Shown here: piece after piece, positions 17,750 to 27,285 of the stretch
Layout: each line of letters begins with the position of its first letter
Position numbering within the stretch: the first letter of the stretch is position 1
Source of the DNA: Cytophagales bacterium
GTDB taxonomy: Bacteria > Bacteroidota > Bacteroidia > Cytophagales > Cyclobacteriaceae
Assembly: GCA_017303805.1 (NCBI GenBank)
Contig: JAFLBQ010000003.1
Span: forward strand, 168,821-232,820
DNA: 64,000 bases
Direction: 5' to 3'
Position numbers and translations under genes: made by a program
The notes under the pieces: generated by a model
What the model saw: only the letters and a program-made list of their open reading frames with translations
What the model was told of the DNA's origin: nothing
The model's database searches: none

Positions 17750-18781
17750 TCATGCCCACACTTTGGTTCCTTCCGTGCAGTTTTTGCACATTTCGATTTC
17801 GGAGCGCGAGCGGAGCAGCGAAGCACGAAACTCCCGGTACTTTGGCCCTTGCCAGATTTGTTTAAACGACTCCGTTTGCAAATCGCCCATAACATACTGT
17901 GCATCTTTATCAAAACAACAGGGCACTACTTTGCCATCCCATGTAATCACACAACTTTGCCACATCTTCCAGCAATGGCTCTCCAACCTATTTTTAATTG
18001 AATAGGTGCCATCTGCATTCTGCTTATACCGTGCATATTTATCGGTGGTGGGAATCAGATCAGAACCCATTGCATAATCGTAGATCTGCGCGGTTTTTAA
18101 TGCTACCTGATCTGCTCCAATCTCCCTGGCAAGTTGATGCACGGCTGTTACCTGGTGCTCGTTGGGCCTTACCACCAAAAACTGAAATACCACAAACGGA
18201 GTAATTGATTTTAATTCCCGCTTCCAGCGAATTATGTTGCGTGCACCTTCCAACACCTTATCCAACCTGCCGCCTACGCGATAAGCCTGGTAAGTTTCCT
18301 GCGTGGTGCCATCAATTGAAATAATCAACCGATCTAATCCGCTCTCCACAGTCTTGCGGGCCATCGCATCGGTTAGGTAATGGGCATTGGTTGAGGTAGC
18401 CGTGTAAATATTTTTTTGAGATGCATAGCCAACCAAATCTAAAAACTGTGGGTGCAGGTATGGTTCGCCCTGAAAATAGAAGGTAAGATAAGAGAGTGTT
18501 GGTGCCAGTTCGTCAATTACTTTTTTGAAAAGCTCGGCTTGCAACATACCCGTAGGTCGGGTAAAAGATCGCAATCCCGAGGGGCATTCCGGGCAACGTA
18601 AATTGCAAGAGGTAGTAGGTTCGATCGCAATGCTGGTAGGCAGCGCCCAGTGGTTCGGTTTATTTAAAAGCCGGGAATAATGAAAACTTGAGACAACTTT
18701 GGCCGCATTGTAAACGCGGGCGGATGTTGCTTTTCGCAACAGGTTCAACGTATCCGAAAAATTTCCGCGCAAAGCGTCCAT
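17750..18781 (-). CDS. Radical SAM/SPASM domain protein
   Basis: This 343-aa enzyme carries the radical SAM cluster motif CNLRCPEC (CxxxCxxC at residues 59-66) followed by a TIM-barrel pattern (YLTFYFQGEPYLHPQF, then LIISIDGTTQETYQAYRVGG). A C-terminal SPASM-type region is rich in cysteines (CVITWDGKVVPCCFD and IEMCKNCTEG) and would bind auxiliary Fe-S clusters. SPASM enzymes mature peptides, anaerobic sulfatases or modify small molecules. No precursor peptide or substrate gene is evident next door. It is divergent from the DUF4105 gene with a 60-base gap. Confidence 0.88.
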   Translation of the reverse strand: MDALRGNFSDTLNLLRKATSARVYNAAKVVSSFHYSRLLNKPNHWALPTSIAIEPTTSCNLRCPECPSGLRSFTRPTGMLQAELFKKVIDELAPTLSYLTFYFQGEPYLHPQFLDLVGYASQKNIYTATSTNAHYLTDAMARKTVESGLDRLIISIDGTTQETYQAYRVGGRLDKVLEGARNIIRWKRELKSITPFVVFQFLVVRPNEHQVTAVHQLAREIGADQVALKTAQIYDYAMGSDLIPTTDKYARYKQNADGTYSIKNRLESHCWKMWQSCVITWDGKVVPCCFDKDAQYVMGDLQTESFKQIWQGPKYREFRASLLRSRSEIEMCKNCTEGTKVWA

Positions 18782-18841
18782 AACTCAAAATTACTTTTTG
18801 AAACCCGATTGTCTATCTTTCGGAAACACATATTTGAACAC

Positions 18842-20017
18842 ATGCACCGTTTTATTTTGGCCGGTCTTTTTTGGTTGTTTTCAGTTTCCCTGTGGGGGCA
18901 GGCTCACCAACTTTCAGAAAGTGCCGAAATCTCCATCATTACCTGTGGCCCCGATCCTAACGAACTTTACAGCGCTTTTGGGCACAGCGCTATTCGGATT
19001 ATCGATCCGGAGAATGGATTTGATTATGCCTTTAACTATGGCGTATTCGACTTCGACCAGCCTAATTTTTATCTGAACTTTGCGCGCGGCAAAAATTATT
19101 ATAAGCTGGCCGTGTATAAATATGAAAACTTCGAATGGGCGTATCAACGCGATGGCCGCTTTATACACGAGCAGGTGCTGCACTTATCACCCACTCAAAA
19201 AGAAAAGATTTACAATTTTTTAATGTGGAATGCGCAGCCCGAAAACCGAACGTACCGCTACGACTACTATCATGACAATTGCGCCACCCGCATTCGCGAT
19301 GTGCTGATTAATGAATTAGGTAACGACTTACTTATTGATAGCACCTTTTTTAAAGCAGCCCACTCGTTCAGGCAAAAGACAAACGAATATTTAAGCACAC
19401 TGCCGTGGGGCGATTTAGGAATAGACATTTGCCTGGGGTTGCCCATCGATCGTACCATGTATGCAAGCGAATACATGTTTCTTCCAGACTATATTGAAAG
19501 CTTTGTAGATCGCATGCAATTAAAATCAGACAGTGGTTCAATTGCATTGGTGAAAGAAAAGCGGATTGCAAACCCGCAAACTGTAGAAGCCTGGCATTCG
19601 CTGGTGCATCCTTTAGTTGCATTTGGAGTATTGTTACTTCTGGTTGTAAGTATTTCTATGTGGGACTGGCGCAGAAAGAAATTAAGTAAGTGGCTTGACT
19701 TGTTTTTATTTATACCTGCCGGCCTGGTTGGTGTACTGCTTACTGCTTTATGGCTCCTAACCGATCATCATGATGCTGCCAAAAATTTCAACATCCTGTG
19801 GGCCTTGCCTACCCACCTTATTGTCGGCCTCATTTTAGTAAAGAAGCAACCTCCACGCTGGCTTCGCACCTATTTTATGGGCGCGGGTATTTTAAATTTA
19901 GTAATAGTGGCGGGCTGGACCTTATTACCGCAAGCTATCAATCCGTTTTTATTACCCCTTATAGTAGCGTTACTCGTGCGGTGTTTTCTTCGTGGTCACA
20001 CAAGATTTACTGTTTGA
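18842..20017 (+). CDS. DUF4105 (Lnb N-terminal-like) membrane protein
   Basis: This 391-aa protein has a signal sequence (FILAGLFWLFSVSLWG) and a periplasmic DUF4105 domain resembling the N-terminal domain of lacto-N-biosidase LnbX. Typical features are YSAFGHSAIRIID and YHDNCATRIRDVL; the conserved H, N, C and T/R residues suggest a cysteine-protease/NlpC-like fold. Four hydrophobic segments (about residues 260-390) form a C-terminal membrane domain. The frame is open upstream to a TTG at 18809, but ATG 18842 gives the better signal peptide. Function is unknown. Confidence 0.8.
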   Translation: MHRFILAGLFWLFSVSLWGQAHQLSESAEISIITCGPDPNELYSAFGHSAIRIIDPENGFDYAFNYGVFDFDQPNFYLNFARGKNYYKLAVYKYENFEWAYQRDGRFIHEQVLHLSPTQKEKIYNFLMWNAQPENRTYRYDYYHDNCATRIRDVLINELGNDLLIDSTFFKAAHSFRQKTNEYLSTLPWGDLGIDICLGLPIDRTMYASEYMFLPDYIESFVDRMQLKSDSGSIALVKEKRIANPQTVEAWHSLVHPLVAFGVLLLLVVSISMWDWRRKKLSKWLDLFLFIPAGLVGVLLTALWLLTDHHDAAKNFNILWALPTHLIVGLILVKKQPPRWLRTYFMGAGILNLVIVAGWTLLPQAINPFLLPLIVALLVRCFLRGHTRFTV

Positions 20018-20074
20018 AATTTTTAATAAACATTTAGCAAACCAGGAACTTCTCAGTGATGTACTGAAATTGCA

Positions 20075-20239
20075 CTACTTGCAGTTATCTGATCCGTAAA
20101 CCGAACAACGGGTGCTAATACTATAAAATTGCCGAAGCGGTACCAGTGCTAACCAAGCAATAAACAAAGTGAGCCTAACCAATTTGAAAATCGCATTAAA
20201 GAAATGCGATTTGGCAGCCAAGTAGTTACTGTGCTTCAT
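20075..20239 (-). CDS. Possible small membrane protein (54 aa)
   Basis: On the minus strand an ORF runs from ATG 20239 to TAG 20075. The peptide begins MKHSNYLAAKSHFF, has one hydrophobic stretch with basic flanks (FKLVRLTLFIAWLALVPL, about residues 18-35) and ends with two cysteines (TRCSVYGSDNCK). It starts right after the T-tract of the lpd terminator, so it would need read-through or its own promoter, which I cannot see. Hydrophobicity and a continuous frame support it; expression is unproven and it may be chance. Confidence 0.3.
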   Translation of the reverse strand: MKHSNYLAAKSHFFNAIFKLVRLTLFIAWLALVPLRQFYSISTRCSVYGSDNCK

Positions 20240-20242
20240 AAA

Positions 20243-20272
20243 AAAATAGTCCACTAAAAAGAGGACTATTTT
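20243..20272 (-). terminator. Intrinsic terminator of the sucAB-lpd cluster
   Basis: AAAATAGTCC (20243-20252) pairs perfectly with GGACTATTTT (20263-20272). Read on the minus strand it ends in a seven-T run, 20 bases after the lpd stop. Confidence 0.85.
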
Positions 20273-20292
20273 AGTTTTGGCTCAGTGATTTT

Positions 20293-21693
20293 TTACATAT
20301 GTATTGGCCGGCTGGCAGTGGCCGCCAGGCAAGCCTCTTTTACAGCCTCCATGTAAGTTGGGTGTGCGTGGCTCATGCGCGAAACGTCTTCTGCGGATGC
20401 CCGATATTCCATGGCGGTAACACCGGCAGCAATCATATCGGCTGCACGGGCGCCAATAATATGAACACCCAAAATCTCATCCGTATTTTTGTCGGCAAGT
20501 ATTTTTACAAAACCATCAAGATCCATGGAAGCACGGGCCCGGCCCAATGCCTTGTACGGAAAATTCCCAATCTTATAGGCTTTGCCTTGTTCTTTTAATT
20601 GTTCTTCGGTAAGACCAACGCTTGCTACTTCCGGCCAGGTGTACACCACACCGGGTATCAGGTTATAGTTGATGTGCGGCTTTTGCCCGGCTAATTGTTC
20701 GGCTACCAGCACGCCTTCTTCTTCGGCTTTGTGCGCCAGCATGGCCCCGCGCACTACATCGCCAATAGCATAGATAGTATCTACTTTGGTTTTCAGATGG
20801 CTATCTACCGGAATTTTTCCTTTATCGAGTTCGATGCCTACATTTTCAAGACCCAGCCCTTCGGTGTAAGGTCTTCGGCCTACGCTTACCAGGCAATAGT
20901 CGCCCTTTAGTTCAATAGCTGCGCCCCCATTTTTAGGTTCGGCTTTTAGAATTACCTCTTTGCCCTTGTTTTCTACCGCAGTAACCTTATGGCCTAAGTA
21001 AAATTCCATGCCTAGTTTTTTGGTTACCTTCAGTAGTTCTTTGCCCAACGATAAATCCATGGTTGGTATCAGGTTATCCATAAATTCGACAACCGAAACC
21101 TTGGCACCTACCCGTGCATAAACCGAACCCAACTCCATACCAATTACCCCGCCACCAATAACAATTAAATGCTTGGGTATTTCTTTTAACTCCAATGCCT
21201 CGGTACTGGATATAATTCGTTTCTTATCGAACGGTGCGAACGGAAGCGGTGTTGGTTTGGACCCGGTAGCAATAATCACCTTTTCAGTTGTAATCTGGGT
21301 TTGCTTTCCTTCTTTGCTTGTGATTTTTATCGTGTTTTTATCTACAAACGAACCGACACCGGTATGTACCTCAATTTTGTTTTTCTTCATCAGGTAGGCA
21401 ATGCCATCCACATTTGCTTTTACCACACCTGCTTTGCGCTTAATCATTTGGGGAAGGTTGGCTTTCGGTTCGTTTATATCGATGCCGTGTTCTTTAAAGG
21501 TGTGTGCCGCATTATAAAAATGTTCGGAAGAATCGAGCAATGCTTTTGAAGGAATGCAGCCTACGTTTAAGCAGGTGCCGCCCAGGGTATCGTATTTTTC
21601 GATAAGTGCAGTTTTAAAACCCAACTGGGCGCAGCGAATAGCTGCTACATAGCCTCCGGGGCCCGAGCCGATAACGGTTACGTTGTATTGCAT
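20293..21693 (-). CDS. lpdA: Dihydrolipoyl dehydrogenase (E3)
   Basis: This 466-aa flavoprotein reoxidises dihydrolipoamide on the E2 subunits of 2-oxo acid dehydrogenases, reducing NAD+. Visible are the FAD fingerprint VIGSGPGGYVAAIRCAQLG, the redox disulfide GGTCLNVGCIPSK (Cys41, Cys46), the NAD-binding VIGGGVIGMELGSVYA and the C-terminal base HAHPTYMEAVKEA (His-x4-Glu). The frame is open 14 codons upstream, but the ATG at 21693 gives the family start MQYNVTVIG and does not overlap sucB. It is the third gene after sucA and sucB, giving the full E1-E2-E3 set. Confidence 0.95.
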   Translation of the reverse strand: MQYNVTVIGSGPGGYVAAIRCAQLGFKTALIEKYDTLGGTCLNVGCIPSKALLDSSEHFYNAAHTFKEHGIDINEPKANLPQMIKRKAGVVKANVDGIAYLMKKNKIEVHTGVGSFVDKNTIKITSKEGKQTQITTEKVIIATGSKPTPLPFAPFDKKRIISSTEALELKEIPKHLIVIGGGVIGMELGSVYARVGAKVSVVEFMDNLIPTMDLSLGKELLKVTKKLGMEFYLGHKVTAVENKGKEVILKAEPKNGGAAIELKGDYCLVSVGRRPYTEGLGLENVGIELDKGKIPVDSHLKTKVDTIYAIGDVVRGAMLAHKAEEEGVLVAEQLAGQKPHINYNLIPGVVYTWPEVASVGLTEEQLKEQGKAYKIGNFPYKALGRARASMDLDGFVKILADKNTDEILGVHIIGARAADMIAAGVTAMEYRASAEDVSRMSHAHPTYMEAVKEACLAATASRPIHM

Positions 21694-21727
21694 AAAAATA
21701 ATTTCGGATTTAAAATTTCTAATTATC

Positions 21728-23233
21728 TCAAACACCCAGAATCAACCTTCCCGGATCCTCCAACAACTCTTTTACGCGTACCAGAAAACTTACCGACTCG
21801 CGGCCATCTACAATGCGATGATCGTACGAAAGTGCGAGGTACATGATTGGCCGAATTACAACCTGGCCATCTTTTACCACCGGGCGCTCCACAATGTTAT
21901 GCATACCCAAGATTGCCGATTGCGGTGGGTTCAAAATTGGAGTTGATAACATAGAGCCAAACACACCGCCATTGGTAATGGAGAAAGTGCCGCCTTGCAT
22001 TTCATCTATCGAAAGTTTGCCATCGCGGCCGCGGGTTGCAAGGCGCACCACCTCCGCTTCGATCTGATCGAACGTGAGCGACTCAGCATTGCGGATAACC
22101 GGTACAACCAAACCGCGTGGAGTTGAAACAGCAATCGAAACATCGCAGTAGTTGTGGTAAATGATTTCATCGCCATTAATCTGTGCATTTACTGCTGGCC
22201 ATTCTTTTAATGCAATGCAAACAGCCTTGGTAAAGAACGACATGAACCCGAGACCTACTCCGTATTTTTCCTTAAACTTATCCTTGTATTTAGCACGCAG
22301 GTCCATTACCGGCTTCATATCTACTTCGTTAAACGTAGTAAGCATGGCTGTTTCGTTTTTAACAGCCACAAGCCGCTTGGCAATTGTTTTGCGTAGCGAA
22401 GTCATCTTCTCTACACGCTTATCGCGGGTACCACCCGTTGCAATTACCGGTGCAGCAGGCGATTTGCCCGCTTCTGTTTTTGTAGTTGCTTTCTGCGCCT
22501 GGGTTGCATCGTCTTTGGTAATCCTACCGCCTACACCGGTGCCCGCTACTTCCGATGCTTTAATTCCTTTCTCGTCCAGTATTTTTGCGGCTGCGGGCGA
22601 GGGATGGCCGGCAGCATAGGTCTTATCCGCAGGTTGTGTTTCGCTAGTTTGTTTTGTCGATCCTGAATCCTTCGCAACAACTCCACCTTCGGTAATTTCA
22701 ATTCTGCAAATCAACCCCCCAATGGGCAGAGTTTCTTTTTCCTTTGCTACAATCCGTAAAATACCATTGGCTTCGGCCGGCAGTTCGAAAGTAGCTTTAT
22801 CCGATTCTACTTCGGCAATGATCTCATCCAACGCTACCACATCGCCATCTTTCTTTAGCCAGGTAGAAATAGTTACTTCTGTTATAGACTCGCCCACGGC
22901 TGGCACTTTCATTTCTTTAATGCCACCGGTAGCCTTGGCCTCGGTTTTGGCAGCCGGCTTTGTCTCTTGCTTCGGCTCCGCTTTGGGCGAAGCACCCGAT
23001 GCGGCTTCGTCTATTTCGCAAATCAATTCGCCAATAGCTGCGGTTTCGCCCGCTTGCTTCTTAATTTTAAGAACACCGGCCTGGGGTGCAGTTAATTCAA
23101 AGGTTGCCTTGTCCGATTCCAGCTCGGCTATAACTTCATCCATCTTCACCACATCGCCATCCTTTTTAAGCCAGTTAGCAATAGTTACTTCAGTAATCGA
23201 CTCGCCAACGGTTGGTACTTTTACTTGTGCCAT
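21728..23233 (-). CDS. sucB: Dihydrolipoyllysine-residue succinyltransferase (E2 of 2-oxoglutarate dehydrogenase)
   Basis: This 501-aa core subunit transfers the succinyl group from lipoyl-lysine to CoA. It has two tandem, near-identical lipoyl domains (about residues 1-77 and 106-185, modified lysines in ESDKATFEL at K42 and about K146). Most OGDH E2 proteins have one. A linker, an E3-binding domain ([14 protein letters not shown] and VGGRITKDD) and the catalytic domain with active site SYDHRIVDG follow. It lies between sucA and lpd on one strand. Branched-chain or pyruvate E2 is less likely, given the succinyltransferase-type N-terminus [12 protein letters not shown] and the partner sucA. 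Confidence 0.93.
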   Translation of the reverse strand: MAQVKVPTVGESITEVTIANWLKKDGDVVKMDEVIAELESDKATFELTAPQAGVLKIKKQAGETAAIGELICEIDEAASGASPKAEPKQETKPAAKTEAKATGGIKEMKVPAVGESITEVTISTWLKKDGDVVALDEIIAEVESDKATFELPAEANGILRIVAKEKETLPIGGLICRIEITEGGVVAKDSGSTKQTSETQPADKTYAAGHPSPAAAKILDEKGIKASEVAGTGVGGRITKDDATQAQKATTKTEAGKSPAAPVIATGGTRDKRVEKMTSLRKTIAKRLVAVKNETAMLTTFNEVDMKPVMDLRAKYKDKFKEKYGVGLGFMSFFTKAVCIALKEWPAVNAQINGDEIIYHNYCDVSIAVSTPRGLVVPVIRNAESLTFDQIEAEVVRLATRGRDGKLSIDEMQGGTFSITNGGVFGSMLSTPILNPPQSAILGMHNIVERPVVKDGQVVIRPIMYLALSYDHRIVDGRESVSFLVRVKELLEDPGRLILGV

Positions 23234-23273
23234 GTAATTCCTTTTAAGTAGTGTGAATAATTAGGTTAGTGGA

Positions 23274-25991
23274 TTATATTTCAAATGCCTGTGTAATGAT
23301 CTTTTCCTGCTCGGCCTTGTGTACTTTAGAGTACCCCGTAGCAGGCGATGCACTGGACTTACGAGCTACCACTTTCCATTTTTCTTCGGGCATAAAGCGT
23401 TGGATGTACGACCAGTAACCCATGTTGTAAGGTTCTTCCTGGGCCCACACTAACTCGGCATCTTTATACTTTTTCAAAATGGTTTGCAGTTGGTGCTTGG
23501 GGAAAGGGTATAACTGCTCAAGGCGGATAACTGCCGTGTTTTTTATTTTTTTCTTCTGCTGGTATTCCTGCAAATCGTAAAATACTTTACCGGTACAAAG
23601 TACAATGCGCTTCACTTCTTTTGCTTTTACACTGGCATCGTCATAAACTTCGGTAAAAGTGCCCGAAGTAAATTCGTTTAGCGGTGCCACAACGCCCGGG
23701 TGGCGCAGCAACGACTTTGGCGAAAACACAACACAGGGTTTGCGGAATTCCCACTTGATTTGCCTGCGCAACAGGTGGAAGTAATTAGATGCAGACGTTA
23801 TGTTAGCCACTACCATATTAAATTCAGATGCCTGCTGTAGAAAGCGCTCTGGTCGGGCACTGGAGTGTTCTGGTCCCTGGCCTTCGTAGCCGTGTGGCAA
23901 CAACAATACCAGTCCGTTCTGGCGTTGCCATTTCGATTCGGCCGAAGTAATAAACTGATCGATGATCACCTGCGCACCGTTTACAAAATCGCCAAACTGT
24001 GCTTCCCAAACTACCAAAGCCCGCGGTGTAGCGAGCGCATACCCGTATTCAAAGCCCATTACACCAAACTCCGAGAGCAACGAGTTATACATGTGCAGCT
24101 TCGCCTGGTCGGCACTGATGTGATTGAGCCCGCAGTACGATTGGTTGGTGTTGGCATCCCAAAAATAAGCGTGGCGATGGGAAAAGGTGCCGCGCTTTAC
24201 ATCTTGCCCCGACATCCGCACGATGTGGTTTTCTGCAAGCAACGATCCAAACGCGAGTAACTCAGCTTCAGCCCAGCCCAATTCCTTTTTATCGAAGAAG
24301 GCTTCTTTGCGATCCTTTAATAATTTTTCAATCTGCTTTATTGGCTTAAACCCATCAGGTAGGGTGGTAAGGGCTTTGCCTACTTTCTCAATACTCTCCT
24401 TAGAGACTGAGGTATCGGGCGATTGATCAAAGTCTTCGGGTTTCGATTTGCGCATCGATTGCCACTCTTCCTCCATCTCCTGCAACTTGTAGGGCAGTGC
24501 CTTTTGCTTCACTTCATTTAATCTGTCCTGCAACTGGTTTCTGAATTTTGCATCCATCTCATCGGCTAAAGCCGCATCCACTCCCGACTCTACCAGTTTT
24601 TTAACATACACTTCGCGCGGGTTCGGGTGCTTGGCAATAATATTATAGAGCTTGGGTTGGGTAAACTTTGGTTCATCGCTTTCGTTATGGCCATGCCTGC
24701 GGTAACATAACAGGTCTATAAAAATATCTTTACCAAACTGTTGGCGGTATTCCACAGCAAGTTTAGCACACCAGGTAACTGCTTCGGCATCATCGCCATT
24801 TACATGCAGCACGGGGGCATCAACAATTTTAGAAACATCCGTACAGTAGATCGCAGTGCGGGCATCATCAAAATCGGTAGTAAAGCCTACCTGGTTGTTG
24901 ATTACAAAATGAATGGTGCCGCCTGTAGTATAGCCCGGCAAGCCCGACATTTGAACTACTTCGTACACTATGCCCTGCCCGGCCACGGCTGCATCGCCAT
25001 GGATAAGAATTGCCATCCCTCTTCTAAGATCGCCATTGTATTCATCGTCAATTTGTCCGCGGGTGTAGCCAACTACCAGCGGATCTACCGCCTCCAGGTG
25101 CGATGGGTTTGGGGTAAGCTTCACATAAATCTTTTTGCCCGAAGGGGTGTTGATATGACTGGCGTACCCGAGGTGGTATTTCACATCTCCATCGCCCATG
25201 GTCAAATCCGGATTTACATTGCCCTCAAACTCGGTAAAAATTTGCTCGTAGGTTTTACCTAAAATATTAGAGAGCACATTTAAGCGACCGCGGTGTGCCA
25301 TACCAATTACTACTTCCTTTACATCCAGTTCGGCTGCTTTGTTAATAATGGCATCTAAGGCTGGTATGGTGTTTTCTCCGCCTTCCAGCGAAAAGCGTTT
25401 TTGCCCTAAAAACTTAGTATGCAAAAAGTTCTCGAATACAACCGCCTCGTTCAGCTTGGATAAGATGCGCTTCTTCTCGTCCAGGTTAGGGTTGTAGGCG
25501 TAATACTCCTTCTCAATTTTATTATAGAACCACGCCCGGATGTCATCGTTGCGAATAAAGTTGTACTCGAAGCCGATGGGGCCCAGGTACAAAGATTTAA
25601 GTTTTTCGATGATTTTGCGCAGCGTTGATTTGGGCATTCCAATTTCAGCGGCAACATCAAACTCCGCATCCAGATCGGCATCGGTAAGCCCAACACTTTT
25701 GTGATCGAGATTCACGTTGTGATCTCTGCGCTCGCGCACCGGATTGGTTTTGGACTTTAGGTGGCCAAACGAACGGTATTGAAAGATGAGGTTTCTTACT
25801 TGAGTTTCTTTTATTGATTGGGTATCTGCCGCACCCGTTAAACCATTGCCGCTTTGCGATTGGGAAAAATCGAACCCTTCGAAAAATTTTTGCCAGGTTG
25901 CGTCCACCGAGGCTGGGTTGCTTTTGTAGTTTTGGTAGAGTTGGTCGATATAGCCAACATCGGCATTGGAGATGTAGGAAAACTTATCCAT
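23274..25991 (-). CDS. sucA: 2-oxoglutarate dehydrogenase E1 component
   Basis: This is a 905-aa thiamine-diphosphate-dependent decarboxylase of the TCA cycle. It has the OdhA/SucA N-terminal region (ISNADVGYIDQLYQNYK, then SVDATWQKFFEGF), the segment GMAHRGRLNVLSNILGK and the TPP-binding region with HGDAAVAGQG. A transketolase-like pyrimidine domain follows (GYEGQGPEHSSARPERFLQ). The ATG at 25991 gives the usual start MDKFSYIS; a TTG at 26012 would add seven residues. It is the promoter-proximal gene of sucA-sucB-lpd. A TACATTTG box at 26010-26017 (minus) is a plausible -7 element. Confidence 0.95.
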   Translation of the reverse strand: MDKFSYISNADVGYIDQLYQNYKSNPASVDATWQKFFEGFDFSQSQSGNGLTGAADTQSIKETQVRNLIFQYRSFGHLKSKTNPVRERRDHNVNLDHKSVGLTDADLDAEFDVAAEIGMPKSTLRKIIEKLKSLYLGPIGFEYNFIRNDDIRAWFYNKIEKEYYAYNPNLDEKKRILSKLNEAVVFENFLHTKFLGQKRFSLEGGENTIPALDAIINKAAELDVKEVVIGMAHRGRLNVLSNILGKTYEQIFTEFEGNVNPDLTMGDGDVKYHLGYASHINTPSGKKIYVKLTPNPSHLEAVDPLVVGYTRGQIDDEYNGDLRRGMAILIHGDAAVAGQGIVYEVVQMSGLPGYTTGGTIHFVINNQVGFTTDFDDARTAIYCTDVSKIVDAPVLHVNGDDAEAVTWCAKLAVEYRQQFGKDIFIDLLCYRRHGHNESDEPKFTQPKLYNIIAKHPNPREVYVKKLVESGVDAALADEMDAKFRNQLQDRLNEVKQKALPYKLQEMEEEWQSMRKSKPEDFDQSPDTSVSKESIEKVGKALTTLPDGFKPIKQIEKLLKDRKEAFFDKKELGWAEAELLAFGSLLAENHIVRMSGQDVKRGTFSHRHAYFWDANTNQSYCGLNHISADQAKLHMYNSLLSEFGVMGFEYGYALATPRALVVWEAQFGDFVNGAQVIIDQFITSAESKWQRQNGLVLLLPHGYEGQGPEHSSARPERFLQQASEFNMVVANITSASNYFHLLRRQIKWEFRKPCVVFSPKSLLRHPGVVAPLNEFTSGTFTEVYDDASVKAKEVKRIVLCTGKVFYDLQEYQQKKKIKNTAVIRLEQLYPFPKHQLQTILKKYKDAELVWAQEEPYNMGYWSYIQRFMPEEKWKVVARKSSASPATGYSKVHKAEQEKIITQAFEI

Positions 25992-26106
25992 TGTTTTTGA
26001 ATTGGGTACCAAATGTAAAAATCGATGTTTACATAAAAAAACCTAATAATCGCTTAAACAAATATTAAAGAAAATCAATCAATTACGATTTTCGATTATG
26101 TGGGGG

Positions 26107-26142
26107 TTGCTAAACTGCCAAAATCACCTACATTTGCAGTCC
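26107..26142 (+). promoter_or_regulatory. Promoter and initial-transcript box of rpsP
   Basis: TTG (26107-26109), 19 bases, then TACATTTG (26129-26136) matches the Bacteroidota consensus. The sequence TTTGCAGTCC (26133-26142) and the following TTTTAAAA recur upstream of rplS and rplU. Confidence 0.8.
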
Positions 26143-26187
26143 TTTTAAAAACACGGACGAGATCCAAAACTTTAAAAAACAAAGAAA

Positions 26188-26703
26188 ATGGCAGTTAAAA
26201 TCAGATTAGCACGTAGAGGCCGCAAAAAACTCTCTTTATATGATGTAGTTGTTGCCGATGCCCGTGCGCCACGCGATGGCAAATTCATTGAAAAGATCGG
26301 AACCTATAACCCTTTAACCGTTCCGGCATCTATTATTTTAGACGACAACAAAGCCTTTGATTGGCTTATGAAAGGTGCTCAGCCAACCGATACTGTGCGG
26401 GCAATGCTTTCGTACCGCGGGGTAATGTTGCGCAGGCACTTGCAAATTGGTGTTATCAAAGGCGCCTTAACGCAAGAGCAGGCCGATTCTAAATTGACAG
26501 ATTGGGTTAAGTCAAAACAAGATAAAATTCAGGCTAAAATAGATGGCGTAGCCAAGGCTAAAATTTCGGCTGCTAAAGCCCGCAAGGAAGCCGAAACAAA
26601 AGTGAAGGAAGCACGCGCTGAGGCTATTCGTAAAAAGGCTGAGGTAGTAGTTGCGGCCCCAGAAGCCCCGGTAGAAGAATCTCCGGCCGAGCCACAAGCC
26701 TAA
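26188..26703 (+). CDS. rpsP: 30S ribosomal protein S16
   Basis: Residues 1-85 are a canonical S16 ([21 protein letters not shown], then [11 protein letters not shown]), a small-subunit assembly protein. The protein is 171 aa, twice the usual bacterial length. Residues about 95-171 form a Lys/Ala/Glu-rich helical extension ending in a Pro/Glu/Ala tail. Extended S16 is common in Bacteroidota. It leads the rpsP-rimM-trmD-rplS order conserved in many bacteria, but terminator-like and promoter elements break the transcript after rpsP and before rplS. Confidence 0.95.
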   Translation: MAVKIRLARRGRKKLSLYDVVVADARAPRDGKFIEKIGTYNPLTVPASIILDDNKAFDWLMKGAQPTDTVRAMLSYRGVMLRRHLQIGVIKGALTQEQADSKLTDWVKSKQDKIQAKIDGVAKAKISAAKARKEAETKVKEARAEAIRKKAEVVVAAPEAPVEESPAEPQA

Positions 26704-26726
26704 GAAGCAATTACCAAATCAATACC

Positions 26727-26756
26727 AAATGCCCCGTATGTGCGGGGCATTTTTTA
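26727..26756 (+). terminator. Intrinsic terminator between rpsP and rimM
   Basis: AAATGCCCCG (26727-26736) pairs with CGGGGCATTT (26743-26752) around 6 bases, followed by T residues. It may act as an attenuator lowering rimM-trmD expression relative to rpsP. Confidence 0.8.
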
Positions 26757-26764
26757 TTTCTGAT

Positions 26765-27274
26765 ATGAACAAGGAAGCGTGTTATAAGATTGGCTACATC
26801 GCTAAAACCCATGGGCTAAAAGGAGAAGTAACGGCCGTAATTACCGAACCGATTGACCTGGCTTCAGTTACCTCGGTTTTTCTGGAGGTCAATAGCCACC
26901 TTGTGCCCTACTTTATCGCACATTTTTCCGACCGGCAAGACAAGGTGTTTATAAAATTTGAAGAGGTAAGCACGCCCGAGTTGGCCGATCAGTTAAAGGG
27001 AGCAAGTATATATTTAGATAAATCGGCCAGACCTAAACTTGCCCGGGGCGCGTTTTACGATGATGAAATTATTGGTTTTGTAGTAGAAGATATTAACCTA
27101 GGTACATTAGGAACTGTGTCCGGCATTATAAAATCCGGTTCAACCCGGTTGATTCAAGTAAATCACGCTAACAAAGAAATACTCATTCCGGTAAACGGCC
27201 CGTTTATTACCTCGTTGAATAAAACTAAAAAAAGAATTGGCGTTGCGTTGCCAGAAGGGTTTCTGGAGATTTAG
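26765..27274 (+). CDS. rimM: Ribosome maturation factor RimM
   Basis: This 169-aa protein binds S19 and helps 30S head maturation. The N-terminal RimM domain begins YKIGYIAKTHGLKGEV, the family signature. The C-terminal PRC-barrel has FYDDEIIGFVVED and ends ILIPVNGPFI with a short tail. The frame is open 12 codons further upstream, into the rpsP terminator, so the ATG at 26765, eight bases after the hairpin's T-tract, is the start. Position between rpsP and trmD is the usual one. Confidence 0.92.
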   Translation: MNKEACYKIGYIAKTHGLKGEVTAVITEPIDLASVTSVFLEVNSHLVPYFIAHFSDRQDKVFIKFEEVSTPELADQLKGASIYLDKSARPKLARGAFYDDEIIGFVVEDINLGTLGTVSGIIKSGSTRLIQVNHANKEILIPVNGPFITSLNKTKKRIGVALPEGFLEI

Positions 27275-27285
27275 TATTTTAGGTT

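Noticed and set aside
17640-18005. Plus-strand ORFs of 108-121 codons
   Set aside because: They run antisense through the radical SAM gene's 3' end and show no family pattern; shadows.
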